The notes below the pieces were generated by a model. It saw only the letters and a program-made list of their open reading frames with translations, ran no database searches and was not told where the DNA came from. Of a DNA stretch of 64,000 nucleotides, positions 37,942 through 47,077 are shown in pieces. Positions within the stretch are counted from its first letter, which is position 1. The number at the start of each line of letters is the position of its first letter. The stretch is from Beijerinckiaceae bacterium (GTDB lineage: Bacteria > Pseudomonadota > Alphaproteobacteria > Rhizobiales > Beijerinckiaceae): NCBI GenBank assembly GCA_947453205.1, contig CANGFT010000013.1, positions 1 to 64,000 of the forward strand, in the 5' to 3' direction. A program made the translations under genes and the position numbers.

Positions 37942-39078
37942 TCACCGATACAGATAGCCCACGGGTTGGCCGCCCTGTCTGAGGGCCCGGGCCTCCATAT
38001 GCGTGATGAGCCTGTCCCCCAAGGCGTCAATCTCATCGCGCTGCACATTCGTCCAACGCCGCAAATTCTCCATGCCGTCCAACAAGCCAAGCCGCAGGAT
38101 CTGCGTGTCCTCCATGACGCCCGCAAGCCTGATCGAATGGGCGCCGACGGTGACGACATCCCCGGCCTCAAGCTCAAGCGTCTTGCCCGACGAGTCCTTG
38201 AACGTGGCGCCGCCCCGGATGACGCGGAACATCACGACCTCGCCCCGCGCGAAATCGGAAACAGACATCGCGCCCTGCGTGCTTTTGGGGAGCAGCCGCC
38301 CCCCTGCCGGATCCGTCGCGATGATATGGCCGCACACGAGCCCGCCGCTGGGCGCTTCGATCCCGAGGTTCCTGACGTAGACGCCATCGCCCGATTTTAT
38401 GTCGCCATCCGAAAGCCGCTTGTAGAGCGCGTCGATGGACTGTGGATCCTGAAACCAGAAGTCAGCGCCGACAGGACGATCATGCAATGGATGGCGCCAG
38501 GCGGTCCGCGACGTCTCCGCCTCGTCGATCCGGTCTTTGCCGACGATGGTCGGATTTGGAAAAGTCGTGGGGTCAGTGATGAAGGCCTCCAGAAACTTCG
38601 CCGAATAACCCATGGTCAAAGCGTCTGGAACCACTGACTGCGGCGTCGCCAGATTTTCTTTCGTCTCCAATCCCGACCAGGAATAAAAGAGCTGGCGATG
38701 AACGATGGCGCTTTGAAGCATCACAGCGCCCGGACCCGCATGATATAATTGCCCGTCATAGTCAAAGGCGAAGACGCCGGAGGTCACCAGCACAAGCTGG
38801 AACCCTCCGGGGGGAAGATGCAGGTGAAAGTCCGTGGGGCCCGTGTCCTGGCCATAGATTGGCGCATTGGTGGCGACTTCGTGGAGCAGGAAGGATTCAT
38901 TGTTTGCATGGAAACCATGATCCGCCCGGCTGTAGAGCGCCTGCGGTCGATAGGTCGCCTCATATTTTGCGTCGACCCGCCGATCAATGGCGATGAAGTC
39001 GCGCTTGTTTAGAACAAGAGGCGCTCCCTTGGGTTTCTCAAGCCCGATGAGATGAGAAGGAATCTCATGACCAACCAT
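37942..39078 (-). CDS. bicupin-like protein of unknown function
   Basis: 378 residues from ATG 39078, fixed by AGGAGGT seven bases upstream. Two beta-barrel regions: FHLHLPPGGFQLVLVTSGVFAFDYDGQLYHAGPGAVMLQSAIVHRQ (about 83-128) and MFRVIRGGATFKDSSGKTLELEAGDVVTVGAHSIR (about 285-320). His residues of the first domain could bind metal; the second has few. Overall layout recalls homogentisate- or gentisate-type dioxygenase folds but I see no specific family signature. Downstream of a GST gene by 47 bases on the same strand. Confidence 0.6.
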   Translation of the reverse strand: MVGHEIPSHLIGLEKPKGAPLVLNKRDFIAIDRRVDAKYEATYRPQALYSRADHGFHANNESFLLHEVATNAPIYGQDTGPTDFHLHLPPGGFQLVLVTSGVFAFDYDGQLYHAGPGAVMLQSAIVHRQLFYSWSGLETKENLATPQSVVPDALTMGYSAKFLEAFITDPTTFPNPTIVGKDRIDEAETSRTAWRHPLHDRPVGADFWFQDPQSIDALYKRLSDGDIKSGDGVYVRNLGIEAPSGGLVCGHIIATDPAGGRLLPKSTQGAMSVSDFARGEVVMFRVIRGGATFKDSSGKTLELEAGDVVTVGAHSIRLAGVMEDTQILRLGLLDGMENLRRWTNVQRDEIDALGDRLITHMEARALRQGGQPVGYLYR

Positions 39079-39125
39079 CGCCGCCACCTCCTGCGCTCGC
39101 CCAATGGAATAGACGCCTCTTGAAT

Positions 39126-39779
39126 TCAGAACTCCACCTCCAGCTCTTCGATCTCCTCTTGCTCGCAGACCGCAGCGCCCATCCATTCCTGAACCGCATC
39201 CCATGCCAGAACCGCATCGCAATAGGCCTGGCTCACCGGATCGAGCTTCACATCATAAGTTTTAAACCGCGTCGCAACGGGAGCATACATGGCGTCGGCC
39301 ATGGAAAGCGCGCCAAAGAGATAAGGCCCGCCATGGCTCTCGATGCAGTCACGCCAGATTTCAGTGATCCGATCAATGTCGGCCTTCGCTTTCGACCAGA
39401 TTTTGAAGTTCGGAAAATGCGCCTTGATGTTCATGGGAAGCGCTGAACGCATCGAGGAGAAACCCGAATGCATCTCGCCGCAAATGGCGCGGCAATGGGC
39501 TCTTTGATATTGATCCTTAGGCAAAAGGCCTGAATTTGGAGCAATCTCCTGGAGGAACTCCCCGATCGCCAGAGTGTCCCAGATGCGCCGTCCCTCATAG
39601 GTCAGGCAGGGCACGAGAATGGAGGGCGAGAGCAACAAAATCTCGGCGCGCGCATCGGCGTCATCGGGCGCCTTGATGACCGCGTCGAAGGGAATTCCAG
39701 CGATTTTCATCATCAACCAGCCACGCATCGACCAGGATGAATAGTTTTTGCTGCTGATCGTAAGAGTCGAAGTCATCAT
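39126..39779 (-). CDS. glutathione S-transferase family protein
   Basis: 217 residues from ATG 39779 (GGGAG seven bases upstream). Thioredoxin-like N-domain: LTISSKNYSSWSMRGWLMMKIAGIPFD with the Ser-rich glutathione-activating loop, LVPCLTYEGRRIWDTLAIGEFLQE with the cis-Pro and glutathione gamma-Glu site; helical C-domain with LSMADAMYAPVATRF. Upstream of the cupin gene; a detoxification or isomerase role with it is possible. Divergent from the PHB depolymerase gene. Confidence 0.88.
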   Translation of the reverse strand: MMTSTLTISSKNYSSWSMRGWLMMKIAGIPFDAVIKAPDDADARAEILLLSPSILVPCLTYEGRRIWDTLAIGEFLQEIAPNSGLLPKDQYQRAHCRAICGEMHSGFSSMRSALPMNIKAHFPNFKIWSKAKADIDRITEIWRDCIESHGGPYLFGALSMADAMYAPVATRFKTYDVKLDPVSQAYCDAVLAWDAVQEWMGAAVCEQEEIEELEVEF

Positions 39780-39889
39780 CGCAAGCTCCCTGCGCATTCC
39801 AACAAAGCAAGCGGCATGCCATAGGCAGGCCAAGCCTCTGGCACAGCGATTGCTTTGCAAAAGCCAGCGATTTGAAAGGCTCCAGATCA

Positions 39890-41107
39890 ATGTTATATGA
39901 CGCCTATCGGACCTATGCTGACGCTGCCTTTCCCATCAGGGAGATCGCCTCCAATTCCGCTCGGGTTCTGAATTCGCAATTTTCACTCGATCATTTATTC
40001 AACCCCCGCAGATTTTCCGCCGCGCTTGAGTTGATCAGTCTCTCCGGTTTCACCCACAGCCGACCAGCCTACGACATTCAAGAAATCACTCTTCAAAATG
40101 GAAGCGTGGTCCGCGTCACTGAAGATGCGGTCATTTCAACGCCCTTTTGCAATCTCATCAGGTTCGCACGCGAAGATGGCGAAGATCTGCCGAAAATTCT
40201 CCTCGCGGCCCCCATGTCCGGACACTTCGCCACGCTGCTGCGCGGCACCATCAGGACCCTGCTGCGGGATTTTCAGGTTCATGTGACCGATTGGACCAAT
40301 GCGCGCGACATCCCTCTGACGGAGGGCAAGTTCGGCTTTGAATCCTACACCGAACATATCATCGATTTCCTCAGGGCGATCGGGCCCCGCGCGCATGTGA
40401 TGGCTGTTTGCCAACCGGCGGTGGCGGTTCTGGCGGCGGCCTCTGTCATGGCCGCCCGCAAAGACCCAGCCCAACCCGCCAGCATTGTTCTGATGGCGGG
40501 CCCGATCGACCCACGCATATCCCCCACAAAGGTGAACGAACTCGCGACGTCAAAACCATTGGCCTGGTTTGAGGACAATATGATCGGCCTTGTGCCGTCC
40601 GCATATGAGGGAGCCGGGCGGCGCGTATATCCGGGCTTTCTCCAACTCAGCGCCTTCATGTCCATGAACCTTGATCGGCACGCCAAATCGTTCAAGGATT
40701 TGTTCAACGCCCGCATAGCAGGCGACGACGCAAAGGCTGACCAGATCAAGGCGTTCTACGAAGAATATTTCGCCATCATGGATCTTGACGCTGATTTTTA
40801 TCTGGAGACGGTGGACACCGTGTTCCAACGGTGCTCGCTGCCTCGGGGTGAACTGACCTTCAACGACGAACCCGTGACGCCTCAGGCCATCAAACAGTCG
40901 TTTCTTCTCACCATTGAAGGCGAGCGGGACGACATCTGCGCCATCGGCCAAACGCTCGCAGCGCAAGACCTCTGCAGCGGGCTTCGCCCCTATATGAAAT
41001 CACACTATATGCAGGCGGGCGTCGGGCATTACGGCGTCTTCAATGGAAAGAAATGGGAGAACCAGATTTATCCGGTCGTCCGCGACCATATTCAGGCGAG
41101 CATTTAG
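39890..41107 (+). CDS. phaZ: intracellular polyhydroxyalkanoate depolymerase
   Basis: 405 residues from ATG 39890. Type of PhaZ1 with a Cys nucleophile: HVMAVCQPAVAVLAAASVMAA, preceded by VTDWTNARDIPLTEGKFGFESYTEHIIDFLRAIG, and His in the C-terminal AGVGHYGVFNGKKW. Degrades intracellular PHB granules to supply acetyl units. Standalone gene here; phaCAB genes are not in the window. Confidence 0.92.
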   Translation: MLYDAYRTYADAAFPIREIASNSARVLNSQFSLDHLFNPRRFSAALELISLSGFTHSRPAYDIQEITLQNGSVVRVTEDAVISTPFCNLIRFAREDGEDLPKILLAAPMSGHFATLLRGTIRTLLRDFQVHVTDWTNARDIPLTEGKFGFESYTEHIIDFLRAIGPRAHVMAVCQPAVAVLAAASVMAARKDPAQPASIVLMAGPIDPRISPTKVNELATSKPLAWFEDNMIGLVPSAYEGAGRRVYPGFLQLSAFMSMNLDRHAKSFKDLFNARIAGDDAKADQIKAFYEEYFAIMDLDADFYLETVDTVFQRCSLPRGELTFNDEPVTPQAIKQSFLLTIEGERDDICAIGQTLAAQDLCSGLRPYMKSHYMQAGVGHYGVFNGKKWENQIYPVVRDHIQASI

Positions 41108-41147
41108 CCGCAACAAACGATCCCATATATTCCGCCGCGCCGCAGCC

Positions 41148-41561
41148 TCATGCCGGGGCGCTGGCGTTCCGGGCGGCGACATAGGCGCGCCATCCGCCAA
41201 AATGGGAAATCTCCTCCGCCCCCGTCAGCCCTTCCGGCTCGACAAGAAATCCTTTCGGGCTCGTCCCGTCCGCCAATTGAAGAGTGCCGATGCACAGCGG
41301 CGATGGAATGGCGTTCACGAAAGTTCCAAAACCGTCAGCAGGCAGCGTCCAGACTTCCGCGTCGATGGCGTGGCCGCTGTCCGCTGGCGTGCGGAGCAAA
41401 CCCGGGCGCTTCGGAGGCCCGCCCGCCAGCGCATAGAAGCGATAGCAAGGCGCTGTCTTGACCTTGCGGCTCAGCTCCCCGCCGCGCGAGGTCAATTCAT
41501 GATTCAGCGGCATGCCCGACAGATGCGCTCCCACGACCACAATTTCGATTCTCTCGCTCAT
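41148..41561 (-). CDS. allophanate hydrolase C-terminal domain, separate gene
   Basis: 137 residues. Matches the C-terminal domain of AtzF-type allophanate hydrolase: VVVGAHLSGMPLNHELTSRGG, ALAGGPPKRPGLLR, AEVWTLPADGFGTFVNAIPSPLCIGTLQLADG and VEPEGLTGAEEISHFGGWRAYVA. Normally fused to the amidase; here its ATG overlaps the amidase TGA (ATGA). In AtzF this domain decarboxylates the N-carboxyurea/carbamate intermediate or orders the assembly. Confidence 0.85.
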   Translation of the reverse strand: MSERIEIVVVGAHLSGMPLNHELTSRGGELSRKVKTAPCYRFYALAGGPPKRPGLLRTPADSGHAIDAEVWTLPADGFGTFVNAIPSPLCIGTLQLADGTSPKGFLVEPEGLTGAEEISHFGGWRAYVAARNASAPA

Positions 41562-42913
41562 AGCTGCATGCTCCCGGCTGTTCCGCCCGTGGCGTTGAAG
41601 ATTTTCTGACCGATGTCAGTCAGCGCATGGTCCATGCCGCGCGGCGCGGTGAGCATGGTTCCTGCGGGCATGCCGTCATCCCTGAAGGGGCCGGGCAGCG
41701 CGAGGGCGCAGAGGTCGAGCAGATTGACGAAATTGGTGTAGACGCCAAGCCGGCTGTTGGGGAGGATCGGATCTTGCTGCAGGTCTGCGACAGTCGGCGC
41801 GATGGGGGCGCCCGGCAGAACAAGAGCGTCGATTCCCGACCAGATCGCCGATGTCTTGCGGCGCAGGCCTTCCAATGCATAGAAGGCTTCGAATGCGTCG
41901 GTCGCAGAATAACGCGCCGCGCCCGATATGATCTGCGAGGTGACGGGGTGCAGGGCTTCAGGCTTCTCGTCCATGAAGGCGCGGATGGCCGCATGGCGCT
42001 CCGCAACCCATGGGCCCTCATAGAGCAGGCGCGCGACCGCAAAAAAGTCACCCATGTCGATCTCGATCATGGGCAGGCCCAGCTTGCTGATCTCCTCGAG
42101 CGCCCGGCTGAAGGCCGCCTCGGCATGGGCGTCGCCGAAGAAAAGTCGATCCTGAGGGCGCGGCACGCCAAGCTTCGCCACGGCGCCCGTGCTGGTCTGC
42201 CACGGACGAGAATAGGCGTCCTGCGCATCATAAAAGGCGATGCAGTCGAAGATGGCGCGGGCGTCAGCCACCCTCAACGCGAAGATCGAAACGCAATCCA
42301 GCGTTCGGCAGGCGGGCACGACGCCACGGGTGGAGATGGCCCCGAGCGAGGGCTTCAGGCCCACGAGATTGTTGAGCGCAGCGGGAATGCGGCCGGATCC
42401 CGCCGTGTCCGTGCCCAGCGCAAAGGAGACGATTCCGCGCGCCGTCGCCACCGCCGAGCCTGAACTCGATCCACCGGGGATGCGGGAGGGATCAAAGGGA
42501 TTCTTGGGAACCGGATAGGGCGTGCGCACGCCCACAAGGCCGGTTGCGAATTGATCGAGATTGGTCTTGCCGATGAGGATGGCGCCCGCATCCAGCAGGG
42601 CGCGCACGACCGGCGCGCTGTCATGGGGCGCATAGGCGTAGTCCGGGCAAGCGACCGTCGTCTGCATGCCCGCGACGTCGATATTGTCCTTCACCGCGAA
42701 GGGAACACCCCAAAGCGGTTTCGCCACGGGATCAAAGGCGCCCAGCTTCTGCGCTGCGGCCTGCGCCTCCGCCTCCGGAACCATCGAGATGAAGATGCCG
42801 GGATCGCCCGCCGCCGCATGGCGCGCATAGGCGAGCCGGACCACCTGCGCGACCTCGCCACCCCCTGCGTAAAAGGCGTGGAGAGAGGCGAGATCAAAGG
42901 AGACATCAGACAT
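41558..42913 (-). CDS. allophanate hydrolase, amidase domain
   Basis: 451 residues from ATG 42913 (GAGGG upstream). Amidase-signature enzyme: K75 in PFAVKDNID, Ser-rich GGSSSGSAVATA at 147-158 and nucleophile S173 in GTDTAGSGRIPAAL. AtzF-like C-terminal portion ending RGMDHALTDIGQKIF. Converts allophanate to ammonia and CO2 with the small C-domain partner. No urea carboxylase gene is adjacent, so the source of allophanate is unknown; the upstream binding protein may belong to the same unit. Confidence 0.87.
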   Translation of the reverse strand: MSDVSFDLASLHAFYAGGGEVAQVVRLAYARHAAAGDPGIFISMVPEAEAQAAAQKLGAFDPVAKPLWGVPFAVKDNIDVAGMQTTVACPDYAYAPHDSAPVVRALLDAGAILIGKTNLDQFATGLVGVRTPYPVPKNPFDPSRIPGGSSSGSAVATARGIVSFALGTDTAGSGRIPAALNNLVGLKPSLGAISTRGVVPACRTLDCVSIFALRVADARAIFDCIAFYDAQDAYSRPWQTSTGAVAKLGVPRPQDRLFFGDAHAEAAFSRALEEISKLGLPMIEIDMGDFFAVARLLYEGPWVAERHAAIRAFMDEKPEALHPVTSQIISGAARYSATDAFEAFYALEGLRRKTSAIWSGIDALVLPGAPIAPTVADLQQDPILPNSRLGVYTNFVNLLDLCALALPGPFRDDGMPAGTMLTAPRGMDHALTDIGQKIFNATGGTAGSMQL

Positions 42914-43073
42914 GAACGGGCCCTCAAGACCCCGGCCCCAATGCAGCCGCCATGCCAAAAGCGCGAAGCCCCGATCGCTTTACGAGCTTGCGGGCAACAG
43001 GGACTTGAAAGAGGCCAGATCGCCCTTCCCCGGCTTCGGAGCGGAAAAACTGCATAGAATTTCCGTATCATGC

Positions 43074-44123
43074 CTATTTAATGGGCGCCCGAGCCTCGGG
43101 CGCGCTGGCGCCCAGCACGCGAAGGGCGTCCTCGACGAAGGACATGTCCACGATGTCCTCCACCTGCATCTCCGGCTTGTCGATCAATTGCTCCTGCTTG
43201 AAAAGGACAAGGTCATTGCGCAGGCTTGAGGCGCCAATGCGTCCGTCCGGATCAACGCCGCTGGGCGCGGCCTGGCGGTAGACGTCGCGATCCGTCACGC
43301 CCGTGTGGCGCACCAGAATGTCGATCACACGCTCGGCGTTTGCGCCCGCGATGCGGCCACCTGCGAGCGAGCCGGCATAGAAACGCAGGCCCCGGATATA
43401 GGCGCGCATGAACTTCTGCGCCGCCTCGCGCCGCGCTGTCGCGAATTTTTCGGAATAAATCAGCACGGCGGTTTGCTGGCCGGGGTAAAAGTCGTTGTAG
43501 TCCGCCCCTTTCACTGCAATGCCTTCCCGCACCACCTGCGAAATCGTGGGCTCATTCATCATCGCCCCGTCGATGGCCTTGTTGCTCAACGCGACGACCA
43601 TCTGCGGAAAGGAGAGCTCAACCGGCGTGGCGTCCCGCCAAGCGAGCCCGCCGTGTTTCAGCGCCTCGTTCAGCGCGGAGGCGTTGCTGGTGCCTTTGCC
43701 GACCACTGCGATCTTCATACCCGCAAGATCAGCCAGCGACTTGAACCGGCCGCCATCGACATGGTCCTTGCGGATGACGATGCCTGCATAGGCGTAGCCG
43801 GGTTTTATCGAGCCCTTGTCAGCGACAATGCGCAGGCTGATGCCACGTGCGACCGCATTGTAGAGGCCGGCGGAGACCGTTCCCCCGCCAACATCGAGGT
43901 CGCCGCGCCCCAGCGGCGCGATCATCTTGGCCGCAGTGTCGAAGCCGACCAGTTCGACATCGAGCCCTTCTTCCTGGAACCAGCCGTTGTCCATGGCCAT
44001 ATAGAGGCCTGCATCGCTGATGGTGCGGGCAGTCGCGACAACCACTTTTTCTGCCGCGACGGCGGCGAAACCCGGAAGTCCCGCGAGGAAAAACGCGAAC
44101 AGCAGACGTTTAGCGAAGATCAA
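43074..44123 (-). CDS. ABC transporter substrate-binding protein, SsuA/NMT1-like
   Basis: 349 residues from TTG 44123 behind GGGGGGAA; the frame is open further upstream without protein-like sequence. Signal peptide 1-24 ending VAA. NMT1/THI5-like type 2 binding fold: VVVATARTISDAGLYMAMDNGWFQEEGLDVELVGFDTAAKMIAPLGRGDLDVGGG, and GMKIAVVGKGTSNASALNEAL. Ligands of this group include sulfonates, nitrate and pyrimidine-type compounds. No permease or ATPase is adjacent. 160 bases upstream of the allophanate hydrolase gene on the same strand. Confidence 0.87.
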   Translation of the reverse strand: MIFAKRLLFAFFLAGLPGFAAVAAEKVVVATARTISDAGLYMAMDNGWFQEEGLDVELVGFDTAAKMIAPLGRGDLDVGGGTVSAGLYNAVARGISLRIVADKGSIKPGYAYAGIVIRKDHVDGGRFKSLADLAGMKIAVVGKGTSNASALNEALKHGGLAWRDATPVELSFPQMVVALSNKAIDGAMMNEPTISQVVREGIAVKGADYNDFYPGQQTAVLIYSEKFATARREAAQKFMRAYIRGLRFYAGSLAGGRIAGANAERVIDILVRHTGVTDRDVYRQAAPSGVDPDGRIGASSLRNDLVLFKQEQLIDKPEMQVEDIVDMSFVEDALRVLGASAPEARAPIK

Positions 44124-44613
44124 CGTGTTCCCCCCGGTTTGGCGCGGCGCGCCGTCATTCGCTGCGACGCCTGATGTTTTATAACATTCCAAAGCGACCT
44201 TTCCTAGCCAGCGCAGATATCCCTGGCGAACGACAAGCTCACCCAACCCCAAATATGCAATAGATGCGCCTTTCGTCGCCGCGCTGGCCCCGGGGGCAAC
44301 ATCACAATGAAAGCCGTCGCCGCTCGGCGCCAGTTCCCTTTGCGTCATAAGCCACAACACCTATGCTGTTGTCATAGAGGAGCTTGGCGCCCAGATCCCG
44401 CGCAATGGTCGCCAGAGACCGTATCATCACCAATATTTATCGTGGCGCCGTGGGAAGTAGCTGCAAAAGCAGTGGCGCCGTCACCAACGTTGCGCTCCCT
44501 GGTTTTGAATCGCCTGCCTCATTCGCGTTGAATCTACACTCCACTTGACGCTTGGGCGTCAGCTTGCTGATAACCGAAAAACATATATCAAGCCCCGAAG
44601 ATCGACCAACCCG

Positions 44614-44727
44614 TGCGTCGGGTAAGTTCTTCAGGAGCGATCCGACCAAGATGGAGTTGCCGACCTCATCCAATCCGGGAGACCAGACGAGGCAAGATTT
44701 GATGGGCGGCGTCAATATCGCACGCGG
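44614..44727 (-). pseudogene. possible glutaminase A C-terminal fragment
   Basis: A 38-residue stretch, DPRAILTPPIKSCLVWSPG then LDEVGNSILVGSLLKN, resembles the conserved C-terminal WSPxLDxxGNS...L segment of glutaminase. The surrounding frame does not continue the family on either side. Short, so chance similarity is possible. Confidence 0.35.
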
Positions 44728-45140
44728 ATCGCGCTGCTGATTGGTGCGATTGAGTGAGATGGAAGTCCGTTTGAACGCGGCTACATGCCAATCGTCATCC
44801 TTGGTTTTAGCCTTCAATTTCGCTCTTGGGCCGGGCGGCATTGTCGTCTGTTCTTCCGCTCCATCGGAAACCATCTTCCTTGCAGCGCTGCTCACCGCAT
44901 CCCATCATGGTTTTCAGGTTTCCATTCCGGACATTTGAAAATCAGGACCGGAGATCCCCCCAAACGCCCTGGCCAACGCGCCGATTTCGGTCTCCGCATC
45001 TCCGTTCCACGCAAAAGCACGCGAAATCTCCGCGGACAAGCGGGCATTCCGCCGGAGACCGGCAGGTCGACAAAATCACGAGAATGGGTGGCTGACGAGG
45101 CAGTCTGGCCAAACCGGTCTCCTCGGCCTGCACCGCATTT

Positions 45141-45290
45141 ACAGGGAAAAAACAGGGAAATTGTTGAAAATGCGAAGAGGATTTGGGGCCCACCCGGCCC
45201 CGTGCTCACCGGAAACGACGGAAAAACCGGGATCACATGCCCTTTTCCCTGTCACCAGGAACAGGGAATTGAAATACAGGCATCAGGGAA
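45141..45290. repeat. ACAGGGAA motif cluster
   Basis: ACAGGGAA at 45141-45148, 45152-45159 and 45261-45268; the reverse complement TTCCCTGT at 45245-45252; and the near copy TCAGGGAA at 45283-45290. Five octamers within 150 bases. I recall similar CAGGGAAT-rich noncoding relics elsewhere in rhizobial genomes, often beside mobile DNA. No encoded function is known to me. Confidence 0.65.
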
Positions 45291-45608
45291 TTGACGTCGT
45301 TCATCTGACATTAAATCAGCGAATCCTCTCAGCCAACGCTCAGTCCTAGCCGCGTAGCCAACCAGTAACTCGGGATACGAAGACGCTCTAACATGTGGAG
45401 ATATTTCCCCGCCCAAGGGTTATACTTGCAACCACAAAAAAACTTCGGTATTTTAATATTATCTCTTGTGTGCTCCTGGTGAGTGCGCGGTGGCTGATGC
45501 CATTGCAAGGTCAAGAGAGCGGGCAGCCATCCCCCCGGTGTGGGTCTGGGCAGCACTTTCAACCCGGCCAATATGCGCCTTGGGCGCATAGCTGTTTGGA
45601 GCTGCCCT

Positions 45609-47072
45609 ATGAAGGCGAAGTCGCACAATAATCTTCTGAACTCAACCGCCATTCCGCCACGGACTGGGGCAGCGGTTTGCCCCGACCTGAGGATCATCGA
45701 GGTCGCGCCTCAGTCCCTGAAGCCCCATCCCAGGAACGCGCGGACCCACTCAAAGAAGCAAATCCGGCAGATCAGGAACAGCATCCGCACCTTCGGGTTT
45801 GTGACCCCTGTCCTCATAGATAATGACGGGGTCATTGTAGCTGGCCACGCCCGGACGCAGGCCGCCCTTGCAGAAGGCCTCCCTAGCATTCCCTGCGTTA
45901 AGGTCGGCCATCTCAGCCCTGAGGAGATCAGGGCCTACATGCTAGCCGATAACAAGCACGCGGAGAATGCAGGCTGGGACCTTGAGCTGCTCGCCGACGA
46001 GCTGAACGACCTCAACCTGACGTTGCCGGACCTCGATTTTGAATCCATCGGCTTCACCATCGCCGAGACAGACCAACTCATCGAGGGATTGATGCCGGTT
46101 GAGGACGGAAATCCGGCGGACGACATTCTGCATCCGATCCCAAATAGCCAGCCCCGCTGCCAACTTGGCGACATCTGGGCTTTAGGGCCTCACCGGCTAA
46201 TTTGCGGAGACTCTCGCGATCACGCGACGATCGCCGCGCTCATGGGCGACGAGCGCGCCCAGATGGTTTTCACGGACCCGCCCTACAATGTCGCGATTGT
46301 CGGAAACGTCGGTGGCCTTGGAAAGATCAAGCATGGCGAGTTCGCCATGGCGTCGGGGGAAATGTCGGTCAGTCAGTTCATTGAGTTCCTCAAGCAGATC
46401 TTCAAAGTGCTCGTGACCTTCAGCATCGACGGATCAGTTCATTTCGTCTGCATCGACTGGCGCCATCTGCTGGAGGTCCAAACGGCGGCTCAGGGGGTCT
46501 ACTCCGAGCTGAAAAACGTGATCGTCTGGGTCAAGGACAACGGGGGCATGGGCACATTCTACCGCTCCCGGCACGAGATGATCTTCGCTTTCAAGAACGG
46601 GACAGCGCCGCATATCAACAGCTTCGAGCTTGGCCAGCACGGACGATACCGCACAAACGTCTGGGAATATCGCGGCGTCAACACGCTCAAGAGCGACCGT
46701 ATGGACGAACTTGCGCTTCATCCGACGGTCAAGCCCGTCCAGATGATCGCTGACGCACTCAAGGACGTTTCAAGCCGGGGAGGAGTGGTTCTCGATCTCT
46801 TCGGCGGGTCGGGTTCGACCCTCATCGCCGCACACAAGACTGGTCGTAGGGCCTATCTCTGCGAGATTGACCCAGTCTATTGCGACCGCACCATTGCCAG
46901 GTGGGAGAAGCACGCCAAGGACGAGGCGGTCCTGATCGCCTGCGGCTGGCCCCGTACAGCGGAGCAGGCCGCTTTCGCGCCCTCAAAAAGCTCCGACCCA
47001 ACGGCGCCGAGAAAGACGGTCACGGCGCGCAACAAATCCCGCACGCGCCCGTCAGGCCAAATCGGGACCTGA
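45609..47072 (+). CDS. DNA methyltransferase with N-terminal ParB-like domain
   Basis: 487 residues from ATG 45609 (GGAG eight bases upstream). ParB/Srx-like domain 27-160: EVAPQSLKPHPRNARTHSKKQIRQIRNSIRTFGFVTPVLID, GVIVAGHARTQAA. Methyltransferase 190-450: catalytic DPPY at 223-226 (TDPPYN) precedes the SAM motif LDLFGGSGSTLIAAHKTGR, the beta-type order of N4-C or N6-A enzymes. No restriction gene accompanies it. Such solitary enzymes occur in phages and islands; the DUF5681 gene follows by five bases. Confidence 0.92.
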   Translation: MKAKSHNNLLNSTAIPPRTGAAVCPDLRIIEVAPQSLKPHPRNARTHSKKQIRQIRNSIRTFGFVTPVLIDNDGVIVAGHARTQAALAEGLPSIPCVKVGHLSPEEIRAYMLADNKHAENAGWDLELLADELNDLNLTLPDLDFESIGFTIAETDQLIEGLMPVEDGNPADDILHPIPNSQPRCQLGDIWALGPHRLICGDSRDHATIAALMGDERAQMVFTDPPYNVAIVGNVGGLGKIKHGEFAMASGEMSVSQFIEFLKQIFKVLVTFSIDGSVHFVCIDWRHLLEVQTAAQGVYSELKNVIVWVKDNGGMGTFYRSRHEMIFAFKNGTAPHINSFELGQHGRYRTNVWEYRGVNTLKSDRMDELALHPTVKPVQMIADALKDVSSRGGVVLDLFGGSGSTLIAAHKTGRRAYLCEIDPVYCDRTIARWEKHAKDEAVLIACGWPRTAEQAAFAPSKSSDPTAPRKTVTARNKSRTRPSGQIGT

Positions 47073-47077
47073 CCGCG

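Larger units (their letters stand above)
44124..45608. other. accessory noncoding region with relics and repeats
   Basis: Nearly 1.5 kb without an intact gene. It contains a possible glutaminase fragment (44614-44727, minus), a cluster of ACAGGGAA motifs (45141-45290) and AT-rich sequence from about 45400 that leads to the methyltransferase gene. Open frames of up to 152 codons on the minus strand have low-complexity or mixed sequence and no ribosome sites. It looks like decayed mobile DNA. Confidence 0.55.

Noticed and set aside
44437-44895. 152-codon minus-strand frame as an intact gene
   Set aside because: Only a short middle segment looks protein-like; ends are low-complexity and there is no ribosome site.
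45141-45290. ACAGGGAA cluster as a CRISPR array
   Set aside because: Units are eight bases, unevenly spaced and in both orientations; no cas genes.
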